NCBI GenBank assembly: GCA_945900935.1
Contig: CAMDKT010000187.1
Span: forward strand, 1 to 9,491
Direction of reading: 5' to 3'
Length of the DNA: 9,491 bases
Source of the DNA: Candidatus Sulfopaludibacter sp. SbA3
GTDB lineage: Bacteria; Acidobacteriota; Terriglobia; Bryobacterales; Bryobacteraceae
Below, in pieces: positions 1-7,306 of this stretch. Position numbers and translations under genes: made by a program. How positions within the stretch are numbered: position 1 is the stretch's first letter; each line of letters begins with the position of its first letter. The notes beneath the pieces are model-generated. The model was given only the letters and a program-made list of their open reading frames with translations. It was not told the origin of the DNA and did no database searches.

Positions 1-974
1 AAGCGTTCTTTCTCCCGAATCACGGTCGCTCCCTCGTCGTCCTCTTCTTCTGTCCGATCCGACACCTTCACCGCATCCCAGTAAGCCAGGTGCCGTTCTT
101 CTCCCTCGCCAAACAGACCATTGAGAAGGCCACTGATACACAAGAGCCCGACGTGTCCTTTGTGCAAAGGAGTGAGCGGACGGCCTGTGAACTCGACCTT
201 GCGCGCGTCGGTCACACGCCGGGATTGCAGGGAGGCAGGAGACATCGCCAAGAGATCTTCAATGTGATCCAGCAGCAGGCCTCGGTATTCGAGCCGAGCG
301 GGCGGACTCGACGGGACCGTGAAGATTCGCTCCGGGATGTCCCCAAGAACCGGAATCTCGTCGTAGCGCCGGGTTAGATCGCTCAACTTCAAGTTGGCCT
401 GTTGAACCCCGTGGTCGGTCAGCCGGTCTCTCTCCTGCCTGGTTCGACGAATCCCGAAGAGTACGATCTGCTTGTACAGAACGCTCTCGGGTGCCGCCAA
501 GCGATAGATAGCCTTGTCGCGGAAGTGCGGCGTCAGCACCCTCCCGCAGTCATAGACGCGATTAAACGGAATCACCATTACCAACACACCGCCAGGTTTC
601 AGCCATCGGAAGAAGTGCTCCAGGAAAACGGTTTCCATCCGCTGGTTCCGGCCCTCTCCGACCTCGAAATCGTAGGGCGGATTCAGGTACAAAAGGGAGA
701 AAGACTCCACAGGCGCGTGGCAATCGAAAGCACTGCCTTGGATGACTTCATCGGCGATATCTTTCGCCTGTCCCGCGCGGTGCGCGTCGAGTTCGATGGC
801 GTATCGCCGGACGGCTTTGCCAGGCGCAATCGTCGCCAGCGCCGCCCCCGTGCCGGCGCATGGATCCAGCACCGATGTTGCAGGCGACGAAAACTCCAGC
901 CGCCCGGCAATGCGCTGAGCTTCAGCGATTGGAAGTGGGTAGTATCCTAATTTAAGGCGTGCTTCTGGTCGCAA
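1..974 (-). CDS. DUF6094-type SAM-dependent methyltransferase (3' end outside window)
   Basis: This frame stays open from a TTG at 974 to the window edge, giving at least 324 codons. The start is chosen because AAGGAG lies 7 bases upstream and because the N-terminus RPEARLKLGYYP is the usual beginning of this family. Visible motifs: the SAM-binding loop DPCAGTG (residues 37-43), an acidic residue at the end of beta-2 (E61 in YAIELD), D84, and NPPY (98-101), the catalytic motif IV of amino-methyltransferases. Motif I precedes motif IV. After about residue 160 (FGIRR) comes an uncharacterised C-terminal part that becomes acidic near the edge (TEEEDDEGA). The family is uncharacterised, so adenine-N6 DNA methylation is inferred from NPPY; another amino substrate is possible. 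It lies 142 bases behind tniQ on the same strand, as first visible cargo gene, and may share the transposition transcript. Confidence 0.85.
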   Translation of the reverse strand, partial: MRPEARLKLGYYPLPIAEAQRIAGRLEFSSPATSVLDPCAGTGAALATIAPGKAVRRYAIELDAHRAGQAKDIADEVIQGSAFDCHAPVESFSLLYLNPPYDFEVGEGRNQRMETVFLEHFFRWLKPGGVLVMVIPFNRVYDCGRVLTPHFRDKAIYRLAAPESVLYKQIVLFGIRRTRQERDRLTDHGVQQANLKLSDLTRRYDEIPVLGDIPERIFTVPSSPPARLEYRGLLLDHIEDLLAMSPASLQSRRVTDARKVEFTGRPLTPLHKGHVGLLCISGLLNGLFGEGEERHLAYWDAVKVSDRTEEEDDEGATVIREKER

Positions 975-1116
975 AATGTGGCTCCTTGACCCGGCGCTAT
1001 TTCAGTGTGTGACTTGAACCATAAAATGGCAGCGAGTGCCGTCATATGCTTCATTTGCACACCCGACGGGCTCGGCCATGTCATTTTGTGTGTGATCCTG
1101 AGTGGCGCGTTGGCGT
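975..1116 (-). other. Intergenic spacer between tniQ and the methyltransferase
   Basis: This is a 142-base gap. I see no convincing -35/-10 pair and no hairpin with a U-tract, so neither a separate promoter nor a terminator is supported. A 45-codon minus-strand frame (1084-947) crosses it and overlaps the methyltransferase start, but it has no ribosome binding site. This is the junction between core transposition genes and cargo. Confidence 0.4.
982..987 (-). promoter_or_regulatory. Ribosome binding site fixing a TTG start
   Basis: AAGGAG on the minus strand sits 7 bases before the TTG at 974-972. No in-frame ATG occurs before residue 107 of the methyltransferase, and the conserved N-terminal family motif begins straight after the TTG. 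The non-ATG start is therefore well supported. Confidence 0.75.
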
Positions 1117-3042
1117 CTACAGTCCGATCACGGCCCGCGCGGCTTTGACGGCCGCTGTGAGTGCGTGCCACTCGCGCAATGCTGTTGACGGCAGAAGTGC
1201 GGCTACTCGTGGGAGGGTTGGATACTGGCCGTGAGCGTGAATCTGCTCAACGACCTCCTGAACCTCGCCAATCAACTGAAGTTTGCGTTGCGCTGACGCG
1301 TCATGCCTCCATCGAACATACCTCGACGCGAGTGCGACGCATTCCTCCGGGCACAGATCCTTGAGATGAGTAATAGAAAAACCGAGACGTTGACTGGCGG
1401 CGGAAAGGGAAACTGCGGGCTTTTCTGCAAGCAAGGCATCAAACACCTGTTTCAGTTCAGTGGTCCTCTTTTCGCGCGCTCTTTGCTTTCGAGCCAGGAG
1501 TTGTTTGCATAGGCCGGGAAAATGAAGTTGGAGGCATTCCGAACTGGAGTAGCCCAGTCGCACGCGAAGATCATTCAACGTTGTTGGGATCTCTTCGTTG
1601 AGCGCGTCGGTGAGAAGCCGTTCCATCGCGACACGCCGTTGAGCCTCCTGCGAGGCAATCTTGCGCCGGATTGCCCGGCAGAGATCTGGAAAGATGCGTT
1701 GTAAATATCCATCATTCGCGTATCCAACTCGCGCCGCGATGTGGTGCGCCGAAACTGGCTCATCGAGAGCCAGGGACTCTTCGAGCATTATTTGTAAGTC
1801 GGCCTGCGTACAGATTATCTTTCCGCCCTTCCTCCGCCAACCGTGGCTTCGTCCTGACCGGCGATAGTTAGCAGCCAACCGTTTGCACAGATCTCGATCT
1901 ACCTGATACAGCCGCTCCGCCCCTTTGTAGCCCAAACGCCGGGCGATCTCAGTCACACTCGGTGGCGGTTGTTCCATCACCGCTTGCTGAAGAGCGAGCC
2001 TTGTTTCCTCGATTGGCCGGGACTTCACAACGGGCACGGTGCTGCGCGCATTCTGTCTCGCCGCTTCCCACTGAGCCACCGCCTTCTGCGGTTCGATCTC
2101 CAGAAAGGCGGTGAGCGGGATTCCGAGCTTCCCGCTGATTCGCAACATCACGTCAAGGCTGGGCAATCCGCGACCGCCGAGATACAACGTCAGCGGGGAT
2201 CGTGATATCTGGCAGATTTCGGCGAACGCGCCTAAGTTCCCCTTCACAACAGCGTCGATGCAAGCCTTCAAGTTGGCAGTCCATACGCAATGCAGCGCGA
2301 CACCGTCGAGCGCCGGAGCGATCCGGATCAGGTCGCCAATGGCCTGCACGCGCACTAACTCCGCGTCTGGGACTGGTTCTGGAGTGGGCTCGTGCCGGTC
2401 GGCGGATTCGGTGGGTTTGCCGAGCCATTCCTGGCAATGAGAGCAGTGACCGGGGCGAGAGTAAACGGTAAGAGGTAAGGACTCACGCCGGCAATGTGGG
2501 CATTCGTCCGCCAACCGCGCAAGATGGCGTGGACACGCGGTCACCAAAGCTACTGTCCACAACAATGGATCGTAAACCGCTTCCCCGCGCCCCCGCTGTT
2601 CTTCGTAACAAGCCGGGCACCAAGCTCGTGTGCCGCGCGGCACTCCCTGCCTCGAGAAACATCGCTCGAATGGCGATAGCGTCAGAAAGCGCAAGCGATC
2701 TTGGAACGTGGCTCGTTCGATGGTGTCGATCCACCTTCTGGGCGCCTCCCCAAAGCCGTTGATGGCGTTCGCCCGCGCGTGGAATCCATGCGAGTTGGCG
2801 CGATGCTGCTGCATGAACCGTCCGAATCTCACCAAGGGCTTTTCTCCAAAAGGGGAAAGCTCACGACCTACCAAGTCGCCTACCGAGACGGCATGGGCAT
2901 CGGCCAGACGGACCACATAACTACATAGGCTCTCTACCATCGGTGTGCCGATTCCAATGGGTGGAAGTGCGTACAATCGGCTCCGCGTCGGCAAGACCGG
3001 AGGTGTGCAATCCCAAGCCTCAAAGGATTCCGGCAGTGGCAT
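1117..3042 (-). CDS. tniQ: TniQ/TnsD-like target-selection protein with tandem HTH repeats
   Basis: Predicted 641-residue target selector of the transposon. The N-terminus carries the TniQ signature (PIGIGTPMVESLCSYVVRLA, about residues 28-47). A two-finger zinc-binding core follows: CPAC (142-145), CPRH (170-173), CPHC (181-184) and CSHC (200-203). Residues 268-315 look like a Cro/Xre-type helix-turn-helix. From about 345 to 580 come four HTH-like repeats, each with a RLGY-type motif (369, 438, 495, 552) and a conserved Cys 13-14 residues after its aromatic residue; a weak fifth may follow. The protein is far longer than short TniQ adaptors (about 300-400 residues) and nearer to TnsD, which binds a specific attachment site. 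The ATG overlaps the end of tnsC by 23 bases, with GGAG 9 bases upstream, implying coupled translation. In Tn7, TnsD recruits TnsC to the target; the same role is inferred here, with the repeats as DNA readers. The target sequence is unknown. Confidence 0.88.
   Translation of the reverse strand: MPLPESFEAWDCTPPVLPTRSRLYALPPIGIGTPMVESLCSYVVRLADAHAVSVGDLVGRELSPFGEKPLVRFGRFMQQHRANSHGFHARANAINGFGEAPRRWIDTIERATFQDRLRFLTLSPFERCFSRQGVPRGTRAWCPACYEEQRGRGEAVYDPLLWTVALVTACPRHLARLADECPHCRRESLPLTVYSRPGHCSHCQEWLGKPTESADRHEPTPEPVPDAELVRVQAIGDLIRIAPALDGVALHCVWTANLKACIDAVVKGNLGAFAEICQISRSPLTLYLGGRGLPSLDVMLRISGKLGIPLTAFLEIEPQKAVAQWEAARQNARSTVPVVKSRPIEETRLALQQAVMEQPPPSVTEIARRLGYKGAERLYQVDRDLCKRLAANYRRSGRSHGWRRKGGKIICTQADLQIMLEESLALDEPVSAHHIAARVGYANDGYLQRIFPDLCRAIRRKIASQEAQRRVAMERLLTDALNEEIPTTLNDLRVRLGYSSSECLQLHFPGLCKQLLARKQRAREKRTTELKQVFDALLAEKPAVSLSAASQRLGFSITHLKDLCPEECVALASRYVRWRHDASAQRKLQLIGEVQEVVEQIHAHGQYPTLPRVAALLPSTALREWHALTAAVKAARAVIGL
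1303..2010 (-). repeat. Tandem HTH-like repeat array inside tniQ
   Basis: Codons 345-580 of tniQ encode four related units. Each has a short helix, an (A)RRLGY-like turn, and a helix ending in (F)P-x-LC or a close variant. Unit landmarks: RLGY 369 with DLC 384-386, RVGY 438 with FPDLC 451-455, RLGY 495 with FPGLC 508-512, and RLGF 552 with CPEEC 564-568. The last two intervals between landmarks are exactly 57 residues and the first is 69. A degenerate fifth unit may lie at about 605-632. The similarity is at protein level and is not an exact DNA repeat, which fits old duplication followed by divergence. Confidence 0.7.
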
Positions 3043-4189
3043 AGTGGGGTACTCCGACCGCGTCGCGCACTGGTGTCCGTTGGCCCGGCCTGCGTTGGTT
3101 TTGCCGCGGCGCTATAACTCCTTCCGCCTGATCCGCATTCTCCGATCGGCCCAAGCCCAGCCTGGCTCGCAGGCGATCCCGCTCCGCCGGACTTTCCACC
3201 AATGTGCTCTCACCCTCGATTGCTTCCGAAAGCATCTTGTCGCACTGCGCCACGCTCAGCGCATGCGATTCGAGGTCCTTTCGGCTGAGCGATTCGGCAT
3301 TGCGCTTCGACGCCGAAACCAGTGCCCTTGTCAGCCAGTCTTTCAGCACACCCACACATCCGATGGTCCGCTCGTACAGATACTGCCAGTCATTCAACAG
3401 ATCCGGAGGACGGACTAACGGCAACTGCTGTTCAAAGGATTTCACGATGGATCGGAATGCTTTCAGGTCAGATGCGCTATCGGCGCGGTAGCGAGGAAAG
3501 TGGATATCGATACTTCGCCGGCTCAACTGCGCGCTCAGATTTCGAAAGGCGAGCAACTCATAGGTGCCGATCAAGACGTGTACGGTTTTGGTGCGATTCG
3601 CCAGTGATTTGATGACATCCAGTTGATCTGAGAGTCGCCGGCCAGACCCCACTCTTGCCAAGTGCTGCGCCTCGTCCACCAAAATGGCGACTGGCCTCCG
3701 AAAGGCGAGGGCGCGCTCAACCGCGTGGTGGTATTCCGCGCCCACGGCCCTGGCGCTCGGCATGAACCTCGTGACTCTGTCTCCGATTCGAACGGGCGCT
3801 TGAGGATTGATTTTGTAGTCCACAAGGGGTTCTTCCATCTGGATCAGGAGTCGGCGGAAGTGATCTCGCCAGTTGAAGCAGCCGGACTCCGGCGCAATGC
3901 ATTCCACGCTGACCACCGGAAAGCGGCCTCGGTCATCCAGAAGCGTAGGAAGAAGTTCGGATGCCAAGAGCTGTTCGATTTTTGTGCGCAGGGTGGTCTT
4001 TCCGACGCCGGTCGGACCCAACACCAGGATCAGCGAGTTGGGCGGCACTTCATGGATCGCGTTCATCAACTGATCCCTGGCGGTGATGAGATGTGGATGG
4101 GCCATTGTGAACGACTGAAAGGCCTGAATGCGCGTGCTCCATGGCTGGATCGTCGGCTCATGCAGGCAACTGGTCGCGAGTGTTCCCAT
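3020..4189 (-). CDS. tnsC: TnsC/TniB-like AAA+ ATPase, transposition regulator
   Basis: A predicted AAA+ ATPase linking the target selector to the transposase. Numbering starts at the TTG at 4192. Walker A is GPTGVGKTT (59-67), Walker B is AILVDEAQHL (169-178), sensor I lies near GTYEL (209-213), and an arginine-finger candidate lies in AQLSRRSIDI (R225/R226). About 390 residues is longer than minimal TniB and shorter than Tn7 TnsC (555). The C-terminal 40 residues are basic and low in complexity, probably a flexible contact segment. I prefer the ATG at 4189: GGAG lies 7 bases upstream and the codon forms a TGATG overlap with the tnsAB stop, whereas the TTG at 4192 would leave only 4 bases. 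In Tn7-like systems TnsC polymerises on DNA with ATP and activates TnsB; this role is transferred by homology. Confidence 0.88.
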   Translation of the reverse strand: MGTLATSCLHEPTIQPWSTRIQAFQSFTMAHPHLITARDQLMNAIHEVPPNSLILVLGPTGVGKTTLRTKIEQLLASELLPTLLDDRGRFPVVSVECIAPESGCFNWRDHFRRLLIQMEEPLVDYKINPQAPVRIGDRVTRFMPSARAVGAEYHHAVERALAFRRPVAILVDEAQHLARVGSGRRLSDQLDVIKSLANRTKTVHVLIGTYELLAFRNLSAQLSRRSIDIHFPRYRADSASDLKAFRSIVKSFEQQLPLVRPPDLLNDWQYLYERTIGCVGVLKDWLTRALVSASKRNAESLSRKDLESHALSVAQCDKMLSEAIEGESTLVESPAERDRLRARLGLGRSENADQAEGVIAPRQNQRRPGQRTPVRDAVGVPHYATAGIL

Positions 4190-6849
4190 CAAAATGCTCC
4201 GTACACTTCGCAGGCGGCTCCATCGTCCAGTGGTGGCGGAGGCCTGTCTCCACTGACCGCCGTCTCTGGAGTCTGTGCATCCTGAGTGCCCGTATTGGAA
4301 ACGATGCCCAAGCGGATGGGTCGGTTCTCTGCGTCACGCAATCGCTGGGTCAGCAACAACTCTTCCGCCTCGACGGATTCAAGGAATTCAGCCAGCCGCC
4401 GCGCCGTGATATGGAACGTGCCCGCATGATTCCTATTCCTGCGATGGAGTTCTGCAGACGCCAGCATGATCTCGCGCTCGGTTCTCCCCTTCATCGCAGT
4501 GAAACACTCCGAGTGACACTGCAGCCATTGCTTGCGTACGAATGCGTAGGCAACGCCAGCGTCGAACGGGTCGTAGCGGACGGGTACTACCTCGCCTTCC
4601 GTCTGTCGAAACGCTTCACACCAGTAGTAGACATGGTTGATCTTCACGCCTCTGGAAATCGTCACCTTGGCCGTGCCTTTGGATGTCGTGGGTAACGTCA
4701 TCATCAGGAACTCGTCGTTGTAGGCGATCATCCGATGGGCTCTGGTCCCGCCAGAGGCCAGACCGTTCTCATAAGTCTCACGCGGACTCAACCCCAAGGC
4801 CGGATGCGAGATCGTGTCGTGGACTTCGTAGAAGTATTCCGCCAAGCGGCTGTGCAACTCGGCAAGAGGCCATATTGCGTGGCCTTTGGGATCCACCGAT
4901 TTTGTGACCTGACGGACGTTGCGCGTAATCTGCGTGTTGCCGGACAGGTTGTGAATGAACTGGGTGTTCGCTGCGCCAAACAGCCGCTCGCAGGTGGAAC
5001 CGAACCGGGCTTCCGCAGGTGGCCTAGTCTTTTTCGTACATTCATAGCGGGCAAGGAGCGTCTCGAAATAGGTGCCTTCAAACTCCCGCCCTCCATCAAC
5101 CACAAGAATCTGTGGAATCCGCCCGAACCTACGGACGCATTCGCGCAGGGCCATCATGCAGGAACGGTAGCTCGGCGGATCGAACGTGAGATAGAACGCG
5201 AGCATCCTGCGCGAGTACGCGTCGGTAAGCAGTGTAAGCCATGGCCGTCCGAGCCGGTGGCCCAATGCCCCAACGCACTCGACATCCAACTCCGTGTGGT
5301 CAATGTGGACGATCTCGAATGGCCGGTCCCCATGCCGCGGCGTACGAGCGTCCAGTTGCCAGAAGAAAGTCGCCACTTGATAGCTGGCGCGGCGGCCCTT
5401 TCTCTTGAGCGTTTGATCGAATGCTGGACGTTGACGGACGGCGAGACAGAAGGTCTTGTAGCTGGGAACAGGCGCTTCTTGTTTTTCGCAGGCCAGCTTC
5501 AACCCTATCCACGCGGCATACTTCGTCTTTTGCTTCAGCGTCTCGTAGTCGGTTTCTATGAACTCCTGCAGCAATCGCCGTGACAGTTCAGGGAGCTTTG
5601 GCTCCCGATTTCCGCGCATGCCAGATTGCGGTAGCAGACCCAGAAACCCACTCCCCCACGTGACTTCCGCTTCCCTGTAGCTCGCCAGCCATCGAAAGAA
5701 CGTCCGCTCCGCGACGACCGCGTTCGCGGGCATCACGCCGTCATCCAGGTAGGGACCAATCAGACCGGCTCGGTAGACGGCGCTGTGCAGATCACCTTCG
5801 CTCGCCCGCGACAAGCGAGCGGGAATCACCGACTCCGCACGCTCACCGGGCCCGGGTGCGATGACCCGAAGTCGATTTTCGGCAATCAGCTTTTCGAAGG
5901 CGCCGATTGGCAGTTCGACCAGATCATGAGTGCCAGACAGCAGGCCGAAGGTTGTTTCCCCAAGGTTCGCCACAGTCCAATCACGCCCGTCCCAACTGAT
6001 CCGGCTCCCGCAACGGAGTCCGACTGCCTGGGGCCGCGCGTTTCTTGCGCTGATACCGGTTCCCAACTTGAGCGCTTCCCGCGTCGAGAACACCTTTACC
6101 CTTGATGGTTCGGCAAGGGCGGCGGCGCACAAGTCGACGTACAGAAGGTCTGCGGCAATCATGGCAAACACATGGTCTGAAATCGCCGTACCCGCCGTGA
6201 GGCGCAACAAATCCTCGAGCGACAACCCGGGTGCGGTCAATACAATAGCCAGGACTGCGTCGCGGCTTGCGCGGAGGATTTCTTGCTCATCGCTGCGAAG
6301 GTAGTCTTCCAGGAATAGGATATTCCGTTGAAACACTGAGTCGACTTCCGCCGAGGACCGTACACGGTAGTACAGGCCGAGTTGACTGGCGTGGGCCACC
6401 CCCGGCGGGCAACACCACCGACCGTCGGCACCAGCACAATAGCGGTTGGGATTGTGTTCGCTCAGGCTCTGGAGGTCTTCCTCGGTCTTCCATTCCTCCC
6501 ATCCCGCCTGTGCATCGCGGATGACGAAGAAGTCCGGAGTGTGAACCACGCCAAGCTTCTTTCCCGCAGCGCTTTCGTAATCGAGCTTGATCGGCGGAGG
6601 CTGGTCATAGTATTCGAGGACGCCAGCGTCGTGCTCCATTTCGTAGATCCCCGCGAGTTCCACGCGGTGGCTCTCGAACTGGATTGTCACGCCCATTTTC
6701 CGGCTGGGGTAACGTCCGCTCACGTTGGACCGGCCGCCTCTCACCCGCCGCGATGGTGCCGCCGACCGAACCTGATTGATGGTGGCGCGCGTAGACTCAG
6801 GAACATTGCGTTGCTGAAACCAGTTCAACAAACCGTCCGAAGTGAGCAT
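4189..6849 (-). CDS. tnsAB: Fused TnsA-TnsB transposase (endonuclease plus DDE integrase)
   Basis: One polypeptide (886 residues from the ATG; numbering here from the TTG at 6864, five codons upstream) carries both cutting activities. Residues 60-130 are a TnsA-type PD-(D/E)xK nuclease with E64 (FESHRVEL), D111 (HTPDFFV) and E124-x-K126 (EEWKTEED), so the catalytic set looks complete. Residues 160-260 look like the TnsA C-terminal helical/winged region. The TnsB part has HTH segments (RTFFRWLASY at 388, PSYKTFCLAV at 467) and a DDE core: D522 (IDHTELD), D590 (VVDGGREF) and E626 (GSTCERLFG), a DD35E spacing. A Mu-C-like barrel follows (VRYDPFDAG, 762-770), then an acidic/proline tail ending EVYGAF, which may dock on TnsC. 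Fused TnsAB proteins are known in some Tn7-like and type I-B CRISPR-associated elements. ATG 6849 is chosen because GGGAGG lies 7 bases upstream. Confidence 0.92.
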   Translation of the reverse strand: MLTSDGLLNWFQQRNVPESTRATINQVRSAAPSRRVRGGRSNVSGRYPSRKMGVTIQFESHRVELAGIYEMEHDAGVLEYYDQPPPIKLDYESAAGKKLGVVHTPDFFVIRDAQAGWEEWKTEEDLQSLSEHNPNRYCAGADGRWCCPPGVAHASQLGLYYRVRSSAEVDSVFQRNILFLEDYLRSDEQEILRASRDAVLAIVLTAPGLSLEDLLRLTAGTAISDHVFAMIAADLLYVDLCAAALAEPSRVKVFSTREALKLGTGISARNARPQAVGLRCGSRISWDGRDWTVANLGETTFGLLSGTHDLVELPIGAFEKLIAENRLRVIAPGPGERAESVIPARLSRASEGDLHSAVYRAGLIGPYLDDGVMPANAVVAERTFFRWLASYREAEVTWGSGFLGLLPQSGMRGNREPKLPELSRRLLQEFIETDYETLKQKTKYAAWIGLKLACEKQEAPVPSYKTFCLAVRQRPAFDQTLKRKGRRASYQVATFFWQLDARTPRHGDRPFEIVHIDHTELDVECVGALGHRLGRPWLTLLTDAYSRRMLAFYLTFDPPSYRSCMMALRECVRRFGRIPQILVVDGGREFEGTYFETLLARYECTKKTRPPAEARFGSTCERLFGAANTQFIHNLSGNTQITRNVRQVTKSVDPKGHAIWPLAELHSRLAEYFYEVHDTISHPALGLSPRETYENGLASGGTRAHRMIAYNDEFLMMTLPTTSKGTAKVTISRGVKINHVYYWCEAFRQTEGEVVPVRYDPFDAGVAYAFVRKQWLQCHSECFTAMKGRTEREIMLASAELHRRNRNHAGTFHITARRLAEFLESVEAEELLLTQRLRDAENRPIRLGIVSNTGTQDAQTPETAVSGDRPPPPLDDGAACEVYGAF
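4197..4200 (-). promoter_or_regulatory. Ribosome binding site of tnsC inside tnsAB
   Basis: GGAG on the minus strand lies within the last codons of tnsAB, 7 bases before ATG 4189-4187. With the TGATG stop/start overlap, this predicts coupled translation of the transposase and its ATPase regulator. Confidence 0.5.
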
Positions 6850-6856
6850 CTGCGGG

Positions 6857-6862
6857 CCTCCC
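6857..6862 (-). promoter_or_regulatory. Ribosome binding site deciding the tnsAB start
   Basis: GGGAGG on the minus strand is 7 bases before ATG 6849-6847. A TTG at 6864 would extend the frame by five codons, but it overlaps this motif and has no suitable binding site of its own. The ATG is therefore the better start. Confidence 0.7.
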
Positions 6863-6918
6863 AATCCTACGCGAGAATTGCCTCTAAAATGTACCCGGCA
6901 AGCGAGACGGACACCGGA

Positions 6919-7254
6919 TCATTGACGTGATCTGAGGTGTCTCTCACTCTTCCGGGCCCGAACATATCGCAACCCAGCTTCCTTCATCAGTTCCTGAAGT
7001 TTCCGTCCGTTCTCGACGGCTCCTTGAACCTCGGGCGCCAGCTCATCCGGGACGTAGACGGAGAAGCGTCGCTCACCCTGGTAGCCGGACAGAGCGTAGC
7101 TGCTGTGCCCAACGCCGGATTGACATGCGGAACAGTTCTCCCGAACACACGGACTCTTCCGTAAAGATATGGAACCAAGCGCGACTGGCCAAAGCCCCTG
7201 CGCCGCGCGCAAGAACCATCGCCGGACTTCCTCGGATGTTTCTGCCTTCGTCAT
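6919..7254 (-). CDS. Small Cys-rich DUF6788-family protein
   Basis: A 111-residue protein, first gene of the transposition operon, 69 bases upstream of tnsAB. Its core (about residues 26-95) has the DUF6788 pattern: GSISLRKSPC, then C36-x4-C41-x2-C44 with H50 nearby (a plausible metal-binding knuckle), then RRFSVYVPDEL and a helix AVENGRKLQELMKEA. The basic C-terminus (RARKSERHLRSR) could touch nucleic acid. Family function is unknown; from memory such proteins occur near transposase genes, and I claim no more. The ATG at 7254 has no Shine-Dalgarno sequence, but a good promoter predicts a transcript beginning about 6 bases before it, so translation may be effectively leaderless. Its position next to the transposon end suggests an accessory or regulatory role in transposition, or it may be a passenger. 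Confidence 0.75.
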   Translation of the reverse strand: MTKAETSEEVRRWFLRAAQGLWPVALGSISLRKSPCVRENCSACQSGVGHSSYALSGYQGERRFSVYVPDELAPEVQGAVENGRKLQELMKEAGLRYVRARKSERHLRSRQ

Positions 7255-7282
7255 TGTCTATGTGCGATATTACACCTAGACA
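7255..7282. promoter_or_regulatory. Operator-like dyad over the -10 and start point
   Basis: On the minus strand, TGTCTAGGTG and CACATAGACA form a 10-bp inverted repeat with one mismatched pair and an 8-base spacer. The left arm lies in the promoter spacer, the -10 TAATAT begins in the centre, and the right arm ends directly against the DUF6788 ATG. Position and symmetry fit a binding site for a dimeric repressor. Which protein would bind is unknown. Confidence 0.5.
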
Positions 7283-7295
7283 CGCCGCGTTGCAA
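7267..7295 (-). promoter_or_regulatory. Sigma70-like promoter of the transposition operon
   Basis: On the minus strand, -35 TTGCAA (7295-7290) and -10 TAATAT (7272-7267) are separated by exactly 17 bases. The predicted start point is near 7260, only about 6 bases before the DUF6788 ATG. It is the best promoter-like sequence I find in the window and faces inward from the putative transposon end, where a tns promoter is expected. It is overlapped by an inverted repeat at its -10 and by a 14-bp direct repeat at its spacer and -35. Confidence 0.6.
7278..7291. repeat. 14-bp direct repeat, copy 1 (candidate TnsB site)
   Basis: AGACACGCCGCGTT on the + strand is identical to copy 2 at 7361-7374, 83 bases away in the same orientation. 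Copy 1 covers most of the promoter spacer and touches the -35. Tn7-like ends carry several short TnsB-binding repeats, so these are candidate sites, and this one could also let the transposase repress its own operon. The role is inferred from position. Confidence 0.45.
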
Positions 7296-7306
7296 GGACC
7301 TTGTTT

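Noticed and set aside
402..950. 182-codon plus-strand frame
   Set aside because: Antisense to the methyltransferase, whose SAM-binding and NPPY motifs are clear.
947..1084. 45-codon minus-strand frame between tniQ and the methyltransferase, overlapping the latter's start
   Set aside because: No ribosome binding site at any of its three ATGs, no recognisable family, and the overlapping methyltransferase start is far better supported.
3662..4285. 207-codon plus-strand frame
   Set aside because: Antisense to the ATPase gene and the end of tnsAB, with no recognisable domain.
4735..5583. 282-codon plus-strand frame
   Set aside because: It lies wholly antisense to the tnsAB DDE-domain region, with no motifs, and reads as a GC-driven shadow.
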